A stretch of DNA of 13,072 bases, taken from NCBI GenBank assembly GCA_028565635.1, contig JAOXYB010040617.1:1-13072 (forward strand). Reading direction: 5' to 3'. The first letter of the stretch is position 1; each line of letters begins with the position of its first letter. This document shows, one piece after another, positions 1 through 7,481 of this stretch. The position numbers were made by a program, and so were the translations under genes. Origin of the DNA: Phoronis ovalis (taxonomy: Eukaryota > Phoronida > Phoronidae). The notes under the pieces were generated by a model, which had not been told where the DNA came from, did no database searches, and saw only the letters and a program-made list of their open reading frames with translations.

Positions 1-90
1 ATTTCACTTCGTTAGGGGCTTTTTTGAAAAGTCGTGTTGGAACATGGGTACCCACTTTCATATTGACCACCCCCCCGGGGTTATAACATA
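1..90. repeat. Possible right-end fragment of a further repeat element
   Basis: The stretch GGGTACCCACTTTC..GACCACCCCCCCGGGG at about 45-80 has the C-run end and short-motif style of elements B and D. Only one side is in the window, so it cannot be confirmed. The sequence from 90 to 257 shows no gene and is probably intron upstream of the exon at 258. Confidence 0.25.
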
Positions 91-257
91 ATAATCAAAT
101 CTTCATAAACTAATCCTATATGTATGTGTTATTAAAGTCATTTGTGCGGAGTTGCTTGGGTATACCTTCGATGGCCGATGCCAAGTAATGAATGTTACTA
201 TATCTTGATTATAACCGTCATTCCTTAGCTTCATGCAGTTTTAATTTATTGTTATAG

Positions 258-429
258 CAAGAGTTGATCGATTGAATAAAGACTGGAATGTCATAGAATC
301 GTGGCAATGTGTCACTTTTATTGGAGAACTAGGATTGAACTATACAAAGATGGATCCTACAACAGGAAAGAAATTAGAGAGTAATATACTCACTGATGGT
401 TGCAGATTTACTAGTAACGGTTCAATTGA
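258..429 (+). CDS. Exon: first half of an Ig-like domain
   Basis: The exon follows an acceptor (TTATAG at 252-257) and ends at a consensus donor GTAAGT at 430-435. It encodes 56 full codons plus two bases and enters in phase 1. Cysteines occur in WQCVTF and DGCRFTSNGS. The second segment looks like the D/E-strand region of a V-type Ig domain. The frame has no stops across the exon but meets TAA just past the donor, which supports splicing there. The expected core Trp and the usual F-strand Cys are not clear, so Ig-like is a fold guess from the pattern continued in the next exon. An upstream exon in phase 1 is required. Confidence 0.5.
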
Positions 430-3099
430 GTAAGTACAAGAGTGGCAGAGCCTTGTCGAACTGTACAATATTAGGCTGCGTCACATTCACCGATTATGAC
501 ATACAACCGTTTTTCACGGACCCAGTTCTTTAGGCATGCTCCACAGTTTGCTGAGCACGGATAGTTTATGAGAAGCACGGATCGTTGAACTGTATGAAGT
601 GACATTCGCGGATGAAAACGAACTCGCGGTGCGTGTTTCTCTGTAAATTGTCTATGCTCTATGAATTGGTGATGCCATCCAACTAGTAATTGAGTCCAAC
701 GAATGAAGCCTACTTCAGAGAAATGGCATGACGAACATTAATTTTTGTTTTTGTGCAGTTTCAAAATCAAAAACGTAGCTTCTAGCAGTGATTCTGGTGC
801 ATACGTCATTTCCGAAAAACAAAAAGGAATCTCTGACATTGTATTTGTAGGCGTTGTGGGTATGTACTGCTTACAATTTAGTTTAAAGAATGGAGCAATA
901 TATTGTTCAAAACAATTTGACTTTAATGCATAAGGACAAAAAATGTATAGTTTAAATAATATTAAGCATGTGTAATAAAAACTCCATGTATGTGATCTGA
1001 GAGTCATGTTTTTTTTAAATTGTACTTATTCTCCGAAAACGCTTATTGCTAATGCATATATATATCTTACAATGTGTTCAGTCGTATCAGAGTTGTTTAC
1101 AGAAACACATCGAATCTTTGTCTGACATTTAATTTATTTGTTAAAATGGTGTGATTTTCTTGTCTATATAAAAAGTGTATATGAATTCATTGTTTGATTT
1201 TGTTATATAAATATATTTATCTAAATTTACATTATCAATCTTTCAAGTAGCAACAATATATGTTTTTTTTTTCAGCAACAGATTTGACGACATGTAAAAG
1301 AACTCAGCTGGGTAAAGAATACATTGGGACACAATCTACTTCTTTATCCGGCTTTACTTGTCAACGATGGGATTCCAGTAGTCCACATTCTCACCCTCTT
1401 ACTGGGGATTCTCTATACCCTAATGACGGAGGTATCTCTGGTGCAAACAATTATTGCAGAAACCCTGATAACCAACACGGTGGTCCTTGGTGCTACACAA
1501 TCGCAACAAACTCGAGATGGGAACATTGTGGAATTCCCAATTGTCCAACAGGTCAGTTCTGATTATAAATAACAACACTTTTCATCTCAATATACAAATT
1601 TATGTCCAACATAATTTGAAATAATCAAAATTAGTTTCACATTTATAATACGACTATAGTTGGCGTCCGCTTCTATCAAACAGCTAACTCACGAATACCA
1701 CTAGGGTTTTCATATGTATGAGATAATTATGCACATCAACTGGGTGATTTATTTTGTGTATGGGGGTGATACTGGTATAGTTCACCGATACACTCATAAA
1801 AATGCATTATCCGAATATGTGTAGATATTTGTAGTAATACACTCATCACAAACAGTCAGGTAACTAAAGATATGAATAACTTCCACCTAAAAAGACCTAA
1901 TACACTCTCGCCAATCGAATTTAACACATGAATCGCTGACCTAACTAAACAAAGGATGATTTTGATTTACCAGTCTACCTTAGGGTCGGGATCTAGTGAT
2001 CATTCCCTCAGTTGAGTAATTCATATTTTCAAAGTGCCTCGCTTGACTATTCAAACATCTCATTATAACACTAATGACAGGTGAGAGCACACTAACTACC
2101 AGAAACCATCGAAACGGTGTTCGTACTTTTTAGCTGTAAGGTATTTCATGTAATATTTATTTCTTATGTAGATGGATGGACACATTGGTTACCATGGTTA
2201 CCATGTACATGTAACAAAGTAAATGGAAGTTTTGAACAAACCCGTTACAGATTCTGTAAACGAGCTTTTAACACAGAATCCCCGGATCTTTGTGGTGACG
2301 AAAAGACTACACTGGAACATAAGTCTTGTGATGGCCAAGGTCTGTGTGAAGGTATGGTGTTTTTATTATTTCTGTATATATCTTTTCAGTGATCACTAAC
2401 ATGATACCACGTCACATTTAGTGCGCTGTTATTCAGCTATTGCTGTCGTTGTTGTTGCATTAGTGGTCCCAACCTGATTTTGGCACCAGGGTGCTGATCA
2501 TTTCTCATCGTCCGAAACATATGTTTTAAATTAAACAAACTATTCATATTTCGAGAATATTGTTAGCACCTTTTAGTGTATGAACATCGTTTCATAAGTT
2601 TGTATAAAAGATTTATTTTCAATATTTCAATAGTAGCATAATTGTGAGCACCAGAATCTTTTTTGAAATTCTCCTTTCAGTTGCGCTTATAGTTTTCTTC
2701 ATTTCACACATTAACTAACATTTAACTATCATGGTCTAAAATGTGGATTGCCTGTGTACTATATATATATATGTGTGTGTGTGTGTGTATAGAGCAGGCC
2801 TACTTAAAGTCTGTAGCTAGAAATCTAATTGTATGACATGAATTGATACAAATAAAAAAAGCCTCAATGTAGTTTCTTTTACAGCATCATGGTGGACTTG
2901 GAGCCAATGGTCCGGTTGTTCTGTGTCGTGCGGGGAAGGAATGCGGTACAGGAAAAGGAAATGTGTAACAGATTCCTGTAGCGGATTCGGGATTACGGAA
3001 CTTAAGGAAGAAAAAATCACATGCACAGGACTTTGCGGAAGATCTCCTATGGTTGATGAACAAATACATCATGACGTGGACCTTGCTTGTAAAAATTGA
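258..3099 (+). CDS. Ig-like / kringle / TSP1 / TSP1 modular extracellular protein, 3' part (5'-partial gene)
   Basis: Gene-level entry. Proposed exons are 258-429, 759-859, 1276-1551, 2172-2351 and 2885-3099, all with AG/GT borders. Phases agree at every junction: 1 into the first exon, 2 inside the Ig-like domain, then 1, 1 and 1. Each module is therefore a symmetrical 1-1 unit (91, 92 and 60 codons, then the last TSP1 exon), the classic layout of shuffled extracellular domains. Domain order is Ig-like, kringle with six cysteines, TSP1, TSP1, then a short 20-residue tail ending at TGA. No signal peptide or transmembrane segment is seen in this reading; the N-terminal exons must lie left of position 258. 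The product should be secreted or cell-surface, and the modules usually bind proteins or glycans. I do not recognise a named orthologue with this architecture. The exon model is strong from the kringle onward and weaker for the first two exons. Confidence 0.75.
430..758 (+). other. Intron inside the Ig-like domain
   Basis: Bounded by GTAAGT and TGCAG. It contains a short repeated word GCACGGAT (twice near 555-585) and nothing else recognised. Confidence 0.5.
759..859 (+). CDS. Exon: second half of the Ig-like domain
   Basis: The acceptor TTTTTGTGCAG ends at 758. The first base completes the GA from the previous exon to give Asp. The reading FKIKNVASSSDSGAYVIS closely resembles Ig E and F strands (sequence of the type L-x-I-x-x-V-x-x-x-D-S-G-x-Y), but the expected YxC cysteine is replaced by YVI. 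The donor GTATGT at 860-865 gives a phase 1 end that joins in frame to the kringle exon. If the donor is not used, the frame continues for 24 codons to TAA at 931-933, with AATAAA at 974-979; see findings. Confidence 0.55.
860..1275 (+). other. Intron before the kringle exon
   Basis: Bounded by GTATGT and TTTTTTCAG. It is strongly AT-rich and contains the candidate intronic polyadenylation signal at 974. Nothing else is recognised. Confidence 0.6.
974..979 (+). promoter_or_regulatory. Candidate intronic polyadenylation signal (AATAAA)
   Basis: AATAAA lies 41 bases after the in-frame TAA (931-933) reached if the 860 donor is skipped, and a T-rich run follows at about 1010-1017. It could end a short transcript after the Ig-like domain. 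Confidence 0.35.
1276..1551 (+). CDS. Exon: kringle domain
   Basis: The exon is preceded by a T-rich tract and CAG at 1273-1275 and followed by donor GTCAGT at 1552-1557. It enters and leaves in phase 1 and is 276 bases long, so it encodes one whole kringle. All six canonical cysteines are present: in TTCKRT, FTCQRW, NYCRNPD, PWCYT, EHCG and PNC, predicted to pair 1-6, 2-4 and 3-5. The signature NYCRNPDNQHGGPWCY is near-diagnostic for the family. Length (about 80 residues from first to last Cys) is normal. Compared with lysine-binding plasminogen kringles, the DxD pair is reduced to a single Asp (PDNQ), so lysine affinity may be weak. Many vertebrate kringles are split by an intron; this one is not. 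Confidence 0.93.
1552..2171 (+). other. Intron between the kringle and first TSP1 exons
   Basis: Bounded by GTCAGT and TATGTAG; no feature seen inside on either strand. Confidence 0.75.
2172..2351 (+). CDS. Exon: first thrombospondin type-1 repeat
   Basis: The acceptor TTATGTAG ends at 2171 and the donor GTATGG starts at 2352; phases are 1 and 1. The 60-codon module reads WTHWLPWLPCTC and later TRYRFCKR, with six cysteines in total. The W-x-x-W-x-x-W stretch is the C-mannosylation and Trp-ladder motif of TSP1 repeats. The first half is divergent: the usual CSxSCGxG is replaced by CTCNKVNGSFEQ, so the first cysteine pair is closer together than normal. The domain directly follows the kringle (CPT-D-GW junction) with no linker. 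Confidence 0.85.
2758..2790. repeat. Compound AT/GT microsatellite in intron
   Basis: A run of AT dinucleotides passes directly into GT dinucleotides in the intron before the last TSP1 exon. The rest of that intron (2352-2884) shows no feature. Confidence 0.9.
2885..3099 (+). CDS. Exon: second thrombospondin type-1 repeat and C-terminus
   Basis: The acceptor TTTCTTTTACAG ends at 2884 and is strong. The entering phase of 1 matches the previous donor (G + CA = Ala). The reading SWWTWSQWSGCSVSCGEG then RYRKRKC is a textbook TSP1 start: three spaced Trp, CSVSCGxG and the Arg/Lys strand. Six cysteines are present, ending CTGLCG. A short acidic tail with two His follows, and TGA lies at 3097-3099. 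No AATAAA lies within 1 kb downstream; the nearest candidates are ATTAAA at 4038 and AATAAA at 4165. The transcript may therefore have a long 3' UTR or continue by alternative splicing. Confidence 0.85.
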
Positions 3100-4184
3100 T
3101 TTTACTACTCAAATTCATATCCAGATTTTATATTCACTGATATCGAGAAGGCAGCAATATAACTAAATGTTACACCAGGTTGCTGCAATGCCAATGTTAT
3201 GTCATGTGTATGTCGGTTTTTAACCTAACCGTGGTGGGTTAAGTTGTGGGATGAAAACTGAGAAACAGTGGTCCTATGGAATTGATTTTGTTAACCCGGA
3301 ACGGCGCTGTTTGGTTTTTGCCTGCTGGTTTTTATTACTGGCCTAGATAATGAACAGTGCTATGAGATTGTTAATTACTTCGGGGCCCGATGAGTCACTT
3401 GTGTAATAGGTGGACCCACTTGCGCGAACATAGCTTTTAAAAAAACAACTCTAAACGCGTTTACAGCCTTCTAAAAGCTCCCTTTTGGAAGACTTGCAGG
3501 TTACATGGTGACCCATTAGTAGATCTCACTCAGAACTCATCCTGATTTTTCGCATCTGATGATGAAAATATTTAACGAATCCGTAATTTGCGTGTGGTGA
3601 GTGCAGAGTCGACAGAACTTTTAAACGTTTTAATGGTGCTAGTGTCTCCTGATTTGTTGTCATTTTAGATTTAATTTGTAGATTTTTGATAAGCATTATA
3701 TGTATTGTTTTCCGCTTTGTTTTATTTGATGTATAATGACCAGTAATTATGTTCAGTGACATGGTGTCCTCGTTGGTTATGTAGGTTATCGTGTTTTGTT
3801 TCTTTGGCAGGCTTACCTTTAATGGGTTAGAGTAATGAGCAACCGATCATTTTGTTACGGGTTAGTTTTTGCTGTTATCTTGTTTATAGCCCGATTTGTT
3901 TTTTGGTTCTGTAGGTGGCGTTGTTTTCCAGTTTCCTTTTTTTAAAACATTGTGAGTTGTGTTGATAGTTGCATTCTTGAATCAGTCATGCACCCCTGTT
4001 GAGTTCGTTAGCTACTTGAGCTCATTATAATTTGGGAATTAAACAAGTTTAACTGGCATTTAATATTCTGATCATATTCTGACGAATTAATCTAACAAAA
4101 AAGTATTTAGAAATTTGTTGGAACATATAATGCAAAGTCTGTCGAAAAACACGAATATTATAGTAATAAATGCCGACTTGAACT
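3100..4184. other. Non-coding stretch after the TSP1 gene
   Basis: T-rich on the plus strand from about 3540 to 3960. No open frame of interest and no recognisable transposon protein. It may be 3' UTR up to the AATAAA at 4165, or an intron if the exon at 5511 belongs to this gene. Confidence 0.4.
3468..3491. repeat. Short inverted repeat (hairpin)
   Basis: CTTCTAAAAG and CTTTTGGAAG pair over 10 positions (one G-T type mismatch) around the 4-base loop CTCC. It lies in otherwise featureless non-coding DNA; function unknown. Confidence 0.45.
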
Positions 4185-4255
4185 CGTTAGAACTTGTTCA
4201 ACTGAATTCATTAGAAATCCCTAGAATTTGTTAGGCATTGTTAGAACCCGGAGGT
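4185..4255. repeat. Degenerate GTTAGAACTC-type tandem tract, left part
   Basis: Repeated variants of a roughly 10-base word (CGTTAGAACTT, CATTAGAAATC, TGTTAGAACCC) occur here. The same word recurs beyond element A at about 4580-4600, where two perfect copies lie in tandem, suggesting element A sits within an older repeat tract. Confidence 0.4.
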
Positions 4256-4273
4256 GCTTCACAAAATTGTGGG

Positions 4274-4550
4274 TAGGGGTTTGCGGTACAGGCTTAGAAA
4301 CCGGATCTTCTCAACTATTTTTCTCTGTCAAAAACCGGTTTGCTTAACTTTCTTTGCTAAAAAGTCTGCTGATTGACAATTTTACGTGTATTGGAAAACC
4401 GGTTTATTTTAGTTAAAAAACAGATCAGAAACCGGCGGGTTCCCTCTGCTAATTCTGTCAAAAACCGGACCCCCTTTGCTAATTGGATAAAAAATCCGGA
4501 TCCACACTGCTAATTTGGTAAAAAAAAACACTACAGCGGCACATCCTTTA
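4274..4550. mobile_element. Minisatellite-bearing TIR element A (hAT-like ends, degenerate)
   Basis: The left end TAGGGGTTTGCGGTACAGG resembles the inverted right end (GCGGCACATCCTTTA at about 4536-4550) imperfectly. Inside are degenerate units of about 30-35 bases with a core like TGCTAATT..GTCAAAAACCGG, best seen at 4447-4530; at least three adjacent units are recognisable and earlier ones are decayed. No coding capacity is seen. Borders are approximate. Confidence 0.5.
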
Positions 4551-4577
4551 TATAAAGACGGAACTCTGAGAACCCCG

Positions 4578-4650
4578 GGGGTTAGAACTCGTTAGAACTC
4601 TTTATATTCCATGTTCATTCTAAAGAACTGAACACGTTAGTTTAACGATT
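4578..4650. repeat. GTTAGAACTC tandem tract, right part
   Basis: Two perfect tandem copies of the 10-base word GTTAGAACTC are followed by diverged ones (CACGTTAG, AACGCATTAA). It matches the tract left of element A. Confidence 0.4.
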
Positions 4651-4687
4651 TGAACGCATTAATTATCTAACACTTATATGTTGAATA

Positions 4688-4979
4688 CAGGGGTGTGCCA
4701 GCAAATGGGTCACTTTTTCCACCAATATATTAAATCCTTAAAAATAGGTCCACTTTTCAGAAATGTCCGTAAAAATGGGTCCAGTTTCAACAAAATCCAT
4801 AACAATGGGTCGTTTTTTTCACGATTTCATTTAAAGGTAGTGTTTCTGGGGGGATTTTTTCGAGAGAAAACATTAAAATTGGGTGTTTTATGACAGAAAA
4901 CCCTAAAAATGGGTCCATTTTTGAGACCAAAATCCCTACAAATGGGTGGATATTTTGAATTTGGGCTGCACACCCCATC
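4688..4979. mobile_element. Minisatellite-bearing TIR element B (hAT-like ends)
   Basis: The left end CAGGGGTGTGCCAGC (4688-4702) is matched in inverted form by GCTGCACACCCC at 4965-4976, a TIR of about 12 bases with one gap. Between them are about eight units of 30-33 bases with core AAAAATGGGTCC (for example at 4743, 4773, 4803, 4905 and 4939). CAGGGG starts are typical of hAT-superfamily termini. The flanking octamers GTTGAATA and TATAAATA agree at 5 of 8 bases, too weak to call a target duplication. No transposase is present. Confidence 0.6.
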
Positions 4980-5510
4980 TATAAATACGATCAGTACCTC
5001 CCGAGGATCTAACGGAGGTTTTGTTCATGAGAGAGGTTACTCCGTTTAGTTGTAGATCAGCAAGGTTGTCATGTCACCGAGTAGTATGTTTCTTATATGG
5101 CAACATTTTCGTTGTACTGGCCTGGCGTATAATAAGGTTGTTGAGTTGTTTGCGAAAAGATCCACAAGAGCGTTGTTTGTTCTCTTTTAATTTCAATTGA
5201 TGGCTTAATTATTAAGCAGCATTTAACATTCCCCAATACAACAGAGTCACATTACAATAATGTTTCTTATGTATTTTGTAGCAAAAAAAGTACGGCTTGG
5301 ATATAAATTTAACCGATACTGTTTAATAAAACTTAACATGTTCAGTTATAGCAAAGTCGGTGCGACGATAAGCTTAAACTACATTCAAAAAGTTGTTTTT
5401 TTTGTGTGTGCGAATTTCTCTGCATCGTACAATACCAATGAACGCAAATCGATAAACAGGAGCAATGCGTGTATACCTTGTCCATGAGATTGATTTTTTT
5501 CTTCTTACAG
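4980..5510. other. Non-coding stretch after element B
   Basis: It contains short unconvincing open frames and AATAAA at 5325. The minus strand near 5000-5180 translates to a protein-like stretch broken by a stop, without recognisable family. No gene is called. Confidence 0.4.
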
Positions 5511-5791
5511 ACTGGTATGAGTTGGAAAAATCGTCTGCTGGGAGCCTCAAGACTGCTGGAAAACTTCAGAGAATAACTAAATCAAAAAAGCAGCTCTTGC
5601 TTGCGTATTTTGTTTACGTCATATTTACGCTATATACCATATTGGTACCCAAGCATAGACTTTGCAGACCAGACGCATCTTGGTTGGATCTTTTATTCAT
5701 TGCATGTATTTATTTTACCTTTGATTTCATTTCAGCGAATTCGACGATAACGATATTAAATATATTTTGTATAATTTATAAAATCGTCTAG
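5511..5791 (+). other. Possible 3'-terminal exon of unknown gene
   Basis: A strong polypyrimidine tract and acceptor (TTTTTTCTTCTTACAG, ending at 5510) precede an open stretch to TAG at 5789-5791, and AATAAA follows at 5935-5940. In phase 1 it reads WYELEKSSAGSLKTAGKLQ, then a basic patch and hydrophobic segments (for example LLLAYFVYVIFTLYTIL) that might cross a membrane. In phase 0 it gives a short tail, TGMSWKNRLLGASRLLEN, ending at a TAA near 5575. The two open readings mean the frame is undecided. AT-rich DNA easily mimics hydrophobic peptides. No homology is recognised. It could be an alternative last exon of the upstream kringle/TSP1 gene or chance. Confidence 0.25.
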
Positions 5792-5934
5792 CTGCAATTG
5801 TATAATTCATTGGGAATTGACTGATTTGAATAGATTATTAGTAAAACGTAAATCATGGTATTTATTATGTTGAATTTTACATGTTTTTCAAAATATATAT
5901 TTGTACACGATGCGTTCTGACACGTTTTGTAGGA

Positions 5935-5940
5935 AATAAA
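5935..5940 (+). promoter_or_regulatory. Candidate polyadenylation signal (AATAAA)
   Basis: AATAAA lies about 145 bases after the TAG of the possible terminal exon at 5511-5791, followed by T/G-rich sequence (ATGTTGGTTATCAATGTGTG). It is the best-placed plus-strand signal between the two genes. Confidence 0.35.
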
Positions 5941-6640
5941 ATGTTGGTTATCAATGTGTGATGATGCATCTGTTTGTCTTGTGCTTACCTGCTGAGATAA
6001 TAGGTTGGGACCATTGAGATTAGGAGACGGTTTTATATTGTTTTAATGTTGTGTCTCCCGCACTCCTGTACTCTCGTCCAGTGACCATCTCAATTTTACA
6101 ACGTGTTCTCGGTTTGATCATCACAGAGTACCTATTCGATATATAGTTTACCTTATTTTGGATAAACACGACGCCTTACGAATATACAAATGTTCAAAAT
6201 GTGTACTTGCTAGTTGTCAGAAGAAGGTGCTATCCAGAATTTCTTTTTCAGTGAGGGAAACGCCATCTATTAGCGACATTTGTTACTGTTGCCAGAATCC
6301 CTCTGGCTGTTTTCACCCGTAGAATTATTTAAGTGTGAATTTTATCATAATTGAGTGCACTTTAGTTATAGAGATTTGATTTAAAAACATCGCGAAAATT
6401 ATGCATGCAGCTTTGCTTCACGGTACAAGAGTTTTGTGTTACATCTTGTAATTAACACGCAAAGAACTGCAGTGTATCAGTAAAAAGATGTTACTGTAAT
6501 ACTCCACTCGTATAAATCCAAATGAAAAACGGTTAATTTTCATCGCTTGTTATTTCCGCAAGAAACTAGAAATGAATGATAGTATCAATCAATCCAAAAT
6601 GAATGAGAAACTGGAACAATTTATATGACACTGATATATA
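5941..6640. other. Intergenic region between the converging genes
   Basis: No coding signal is seen. A motif CGCCATCT at 6261-6268 (AGATGGCG on the other strand) fits the shared core of CTCF- or YY1-type sites loosely. The remainder is AT-rich and featureless. Confidence 0.4.
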
Positions 6641-6716
6641 AATTTAATAATTTCCCACGTAAATTCAGAAAAGTGACAGGAATATGACAAGAGTGAAAAA
6701 AACAAGAAATAACAGC

Positions 6717-6808
6717 TGTACTATAATAACAGTAGATAACATTACAGCATGTTACACATTAATGTACTATAATAACAGTAGATAACATTACAGCATGTTA
6801 CACATTCA
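6717..6808. repeat. 46-bp tandem duplication
   Basis: Bases 6717-6760 are repeated without change at 6763-6806: 44 identical bases with a period of 46. The perfect identity indicates a recent duplication. It lies 69-160 bases beyond the DMRT stop codon, so it is in or next to that gene's 3' UTR depending on which polyadenylation signal is used. Confidence 0.95.
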
Positions 6809-6814
6809 TGTTTT

Positions 6815-6820
6815 TTTAAT
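6815..6820 (-). promoter_or_regulatory. Candidate polyadenylation signal for the DMRT gene (ATTAAA)
   Basis: TTTAAT on the plus strand is ATTAAA on the gene strand, 57 bases after the stop. A second copy lies at 6643-6648, beyond the 46-bp duplication. Choosing between them would decide whether the duplication is in the mRNA. Such hexamers are common in AT-rich DNA, so confidence is modest. Confidence 0.35.
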
Positions 6821-6876
6821 ATTATGTAATGTTGTTGTTCATTAATAGATAATGTCTATCAATAACTCGAACTATT

Positions 6877-7481
6877 TCACGATGCCATTATGGATTCAAC
6901 AGAAAATTTAATATTTCCTGACTTTTTACTGTCACATTTTTTGTTGGAGTTTGTTTTGTAATCTTCATTAGCGCACACTACAGTAAAAGCACTTTTATAA
7001 GGTGTATTAACTTGTACAGAAATGTCTTTCCTCTGTTTCTTTTCATTGCTTAAATCATTATTTTGTGTTTTATGTTCTTCCTTCTTGTTGGCATCCTCTG
7101 AGATGCAGCTGTTACTCTTAGATTGAATGTCTTGAACGTCTCTTTTGCTTGCGTTTGTTATGTCTCCTTGGCAATTTTGAAGAGCTAGTCCTAGGCTCTT
7201 ATTGTACGATGTCAAAGCACCACGTGCCGCGGACATGTCTTTGTGGGGGAATGCCAAATTTATATTGGGAACAAACGTAAATGGTACTCTAGAAGATAAA
7301 TTCAATGGTGTAAATTGTGTAACTGTTTCTTGACATTTTGAAATTTTCTCTCTTTCTAACATCGCTGATTCTAGTTCCCTGTCTGCAAAGCAACGACGTT
7401 TGCGCATGCGCTCATTCATAAATGGTAACATGGCTCGTATAGCCTCGGCTGGTGGCAGTGACTGTAGACGGGCACGATACG
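6877..7481 (-). CDS. dmrt2-like: DMRT exon 3: conserved DMRT2-type block and C-terminal tail
   Basis: The acceptor TGAATTTCTAG ends at 7482, and the split codon gives Thr. The exon reads [16 protein letters not shown], then [20 protein letters not shown] (residues 122-141). After about residue 155 the sequence is low-complexity, rich in Ser, Asn, Lys and Asp, and likely disordered. The last residues, 297-303 (FSVESIM), resemble an engrailed-homology-1 peptide. TGA is at 6879-6877. The closest minus-strand polyadenylation candidates are ATTAAA at 6820-6815 and 6648-6643. Confidence 0.9.

Noticed and set aside
738-1007. Minus-strand open frame opposite the second Ig-like exon
   Set aside because: It overlaps a plus-strand exon with correct splice phases and shows no domain.
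4787-4978. Minus-strand open frame in element B
   Set aside because: It lies wholly within the minisatellite and its inverted end; no known domain.
5000-5180. Protein-like minus-strand translation near element B
   Set aside because: It contains an in-frame stop and matches no family I recognise; left as non-coding.
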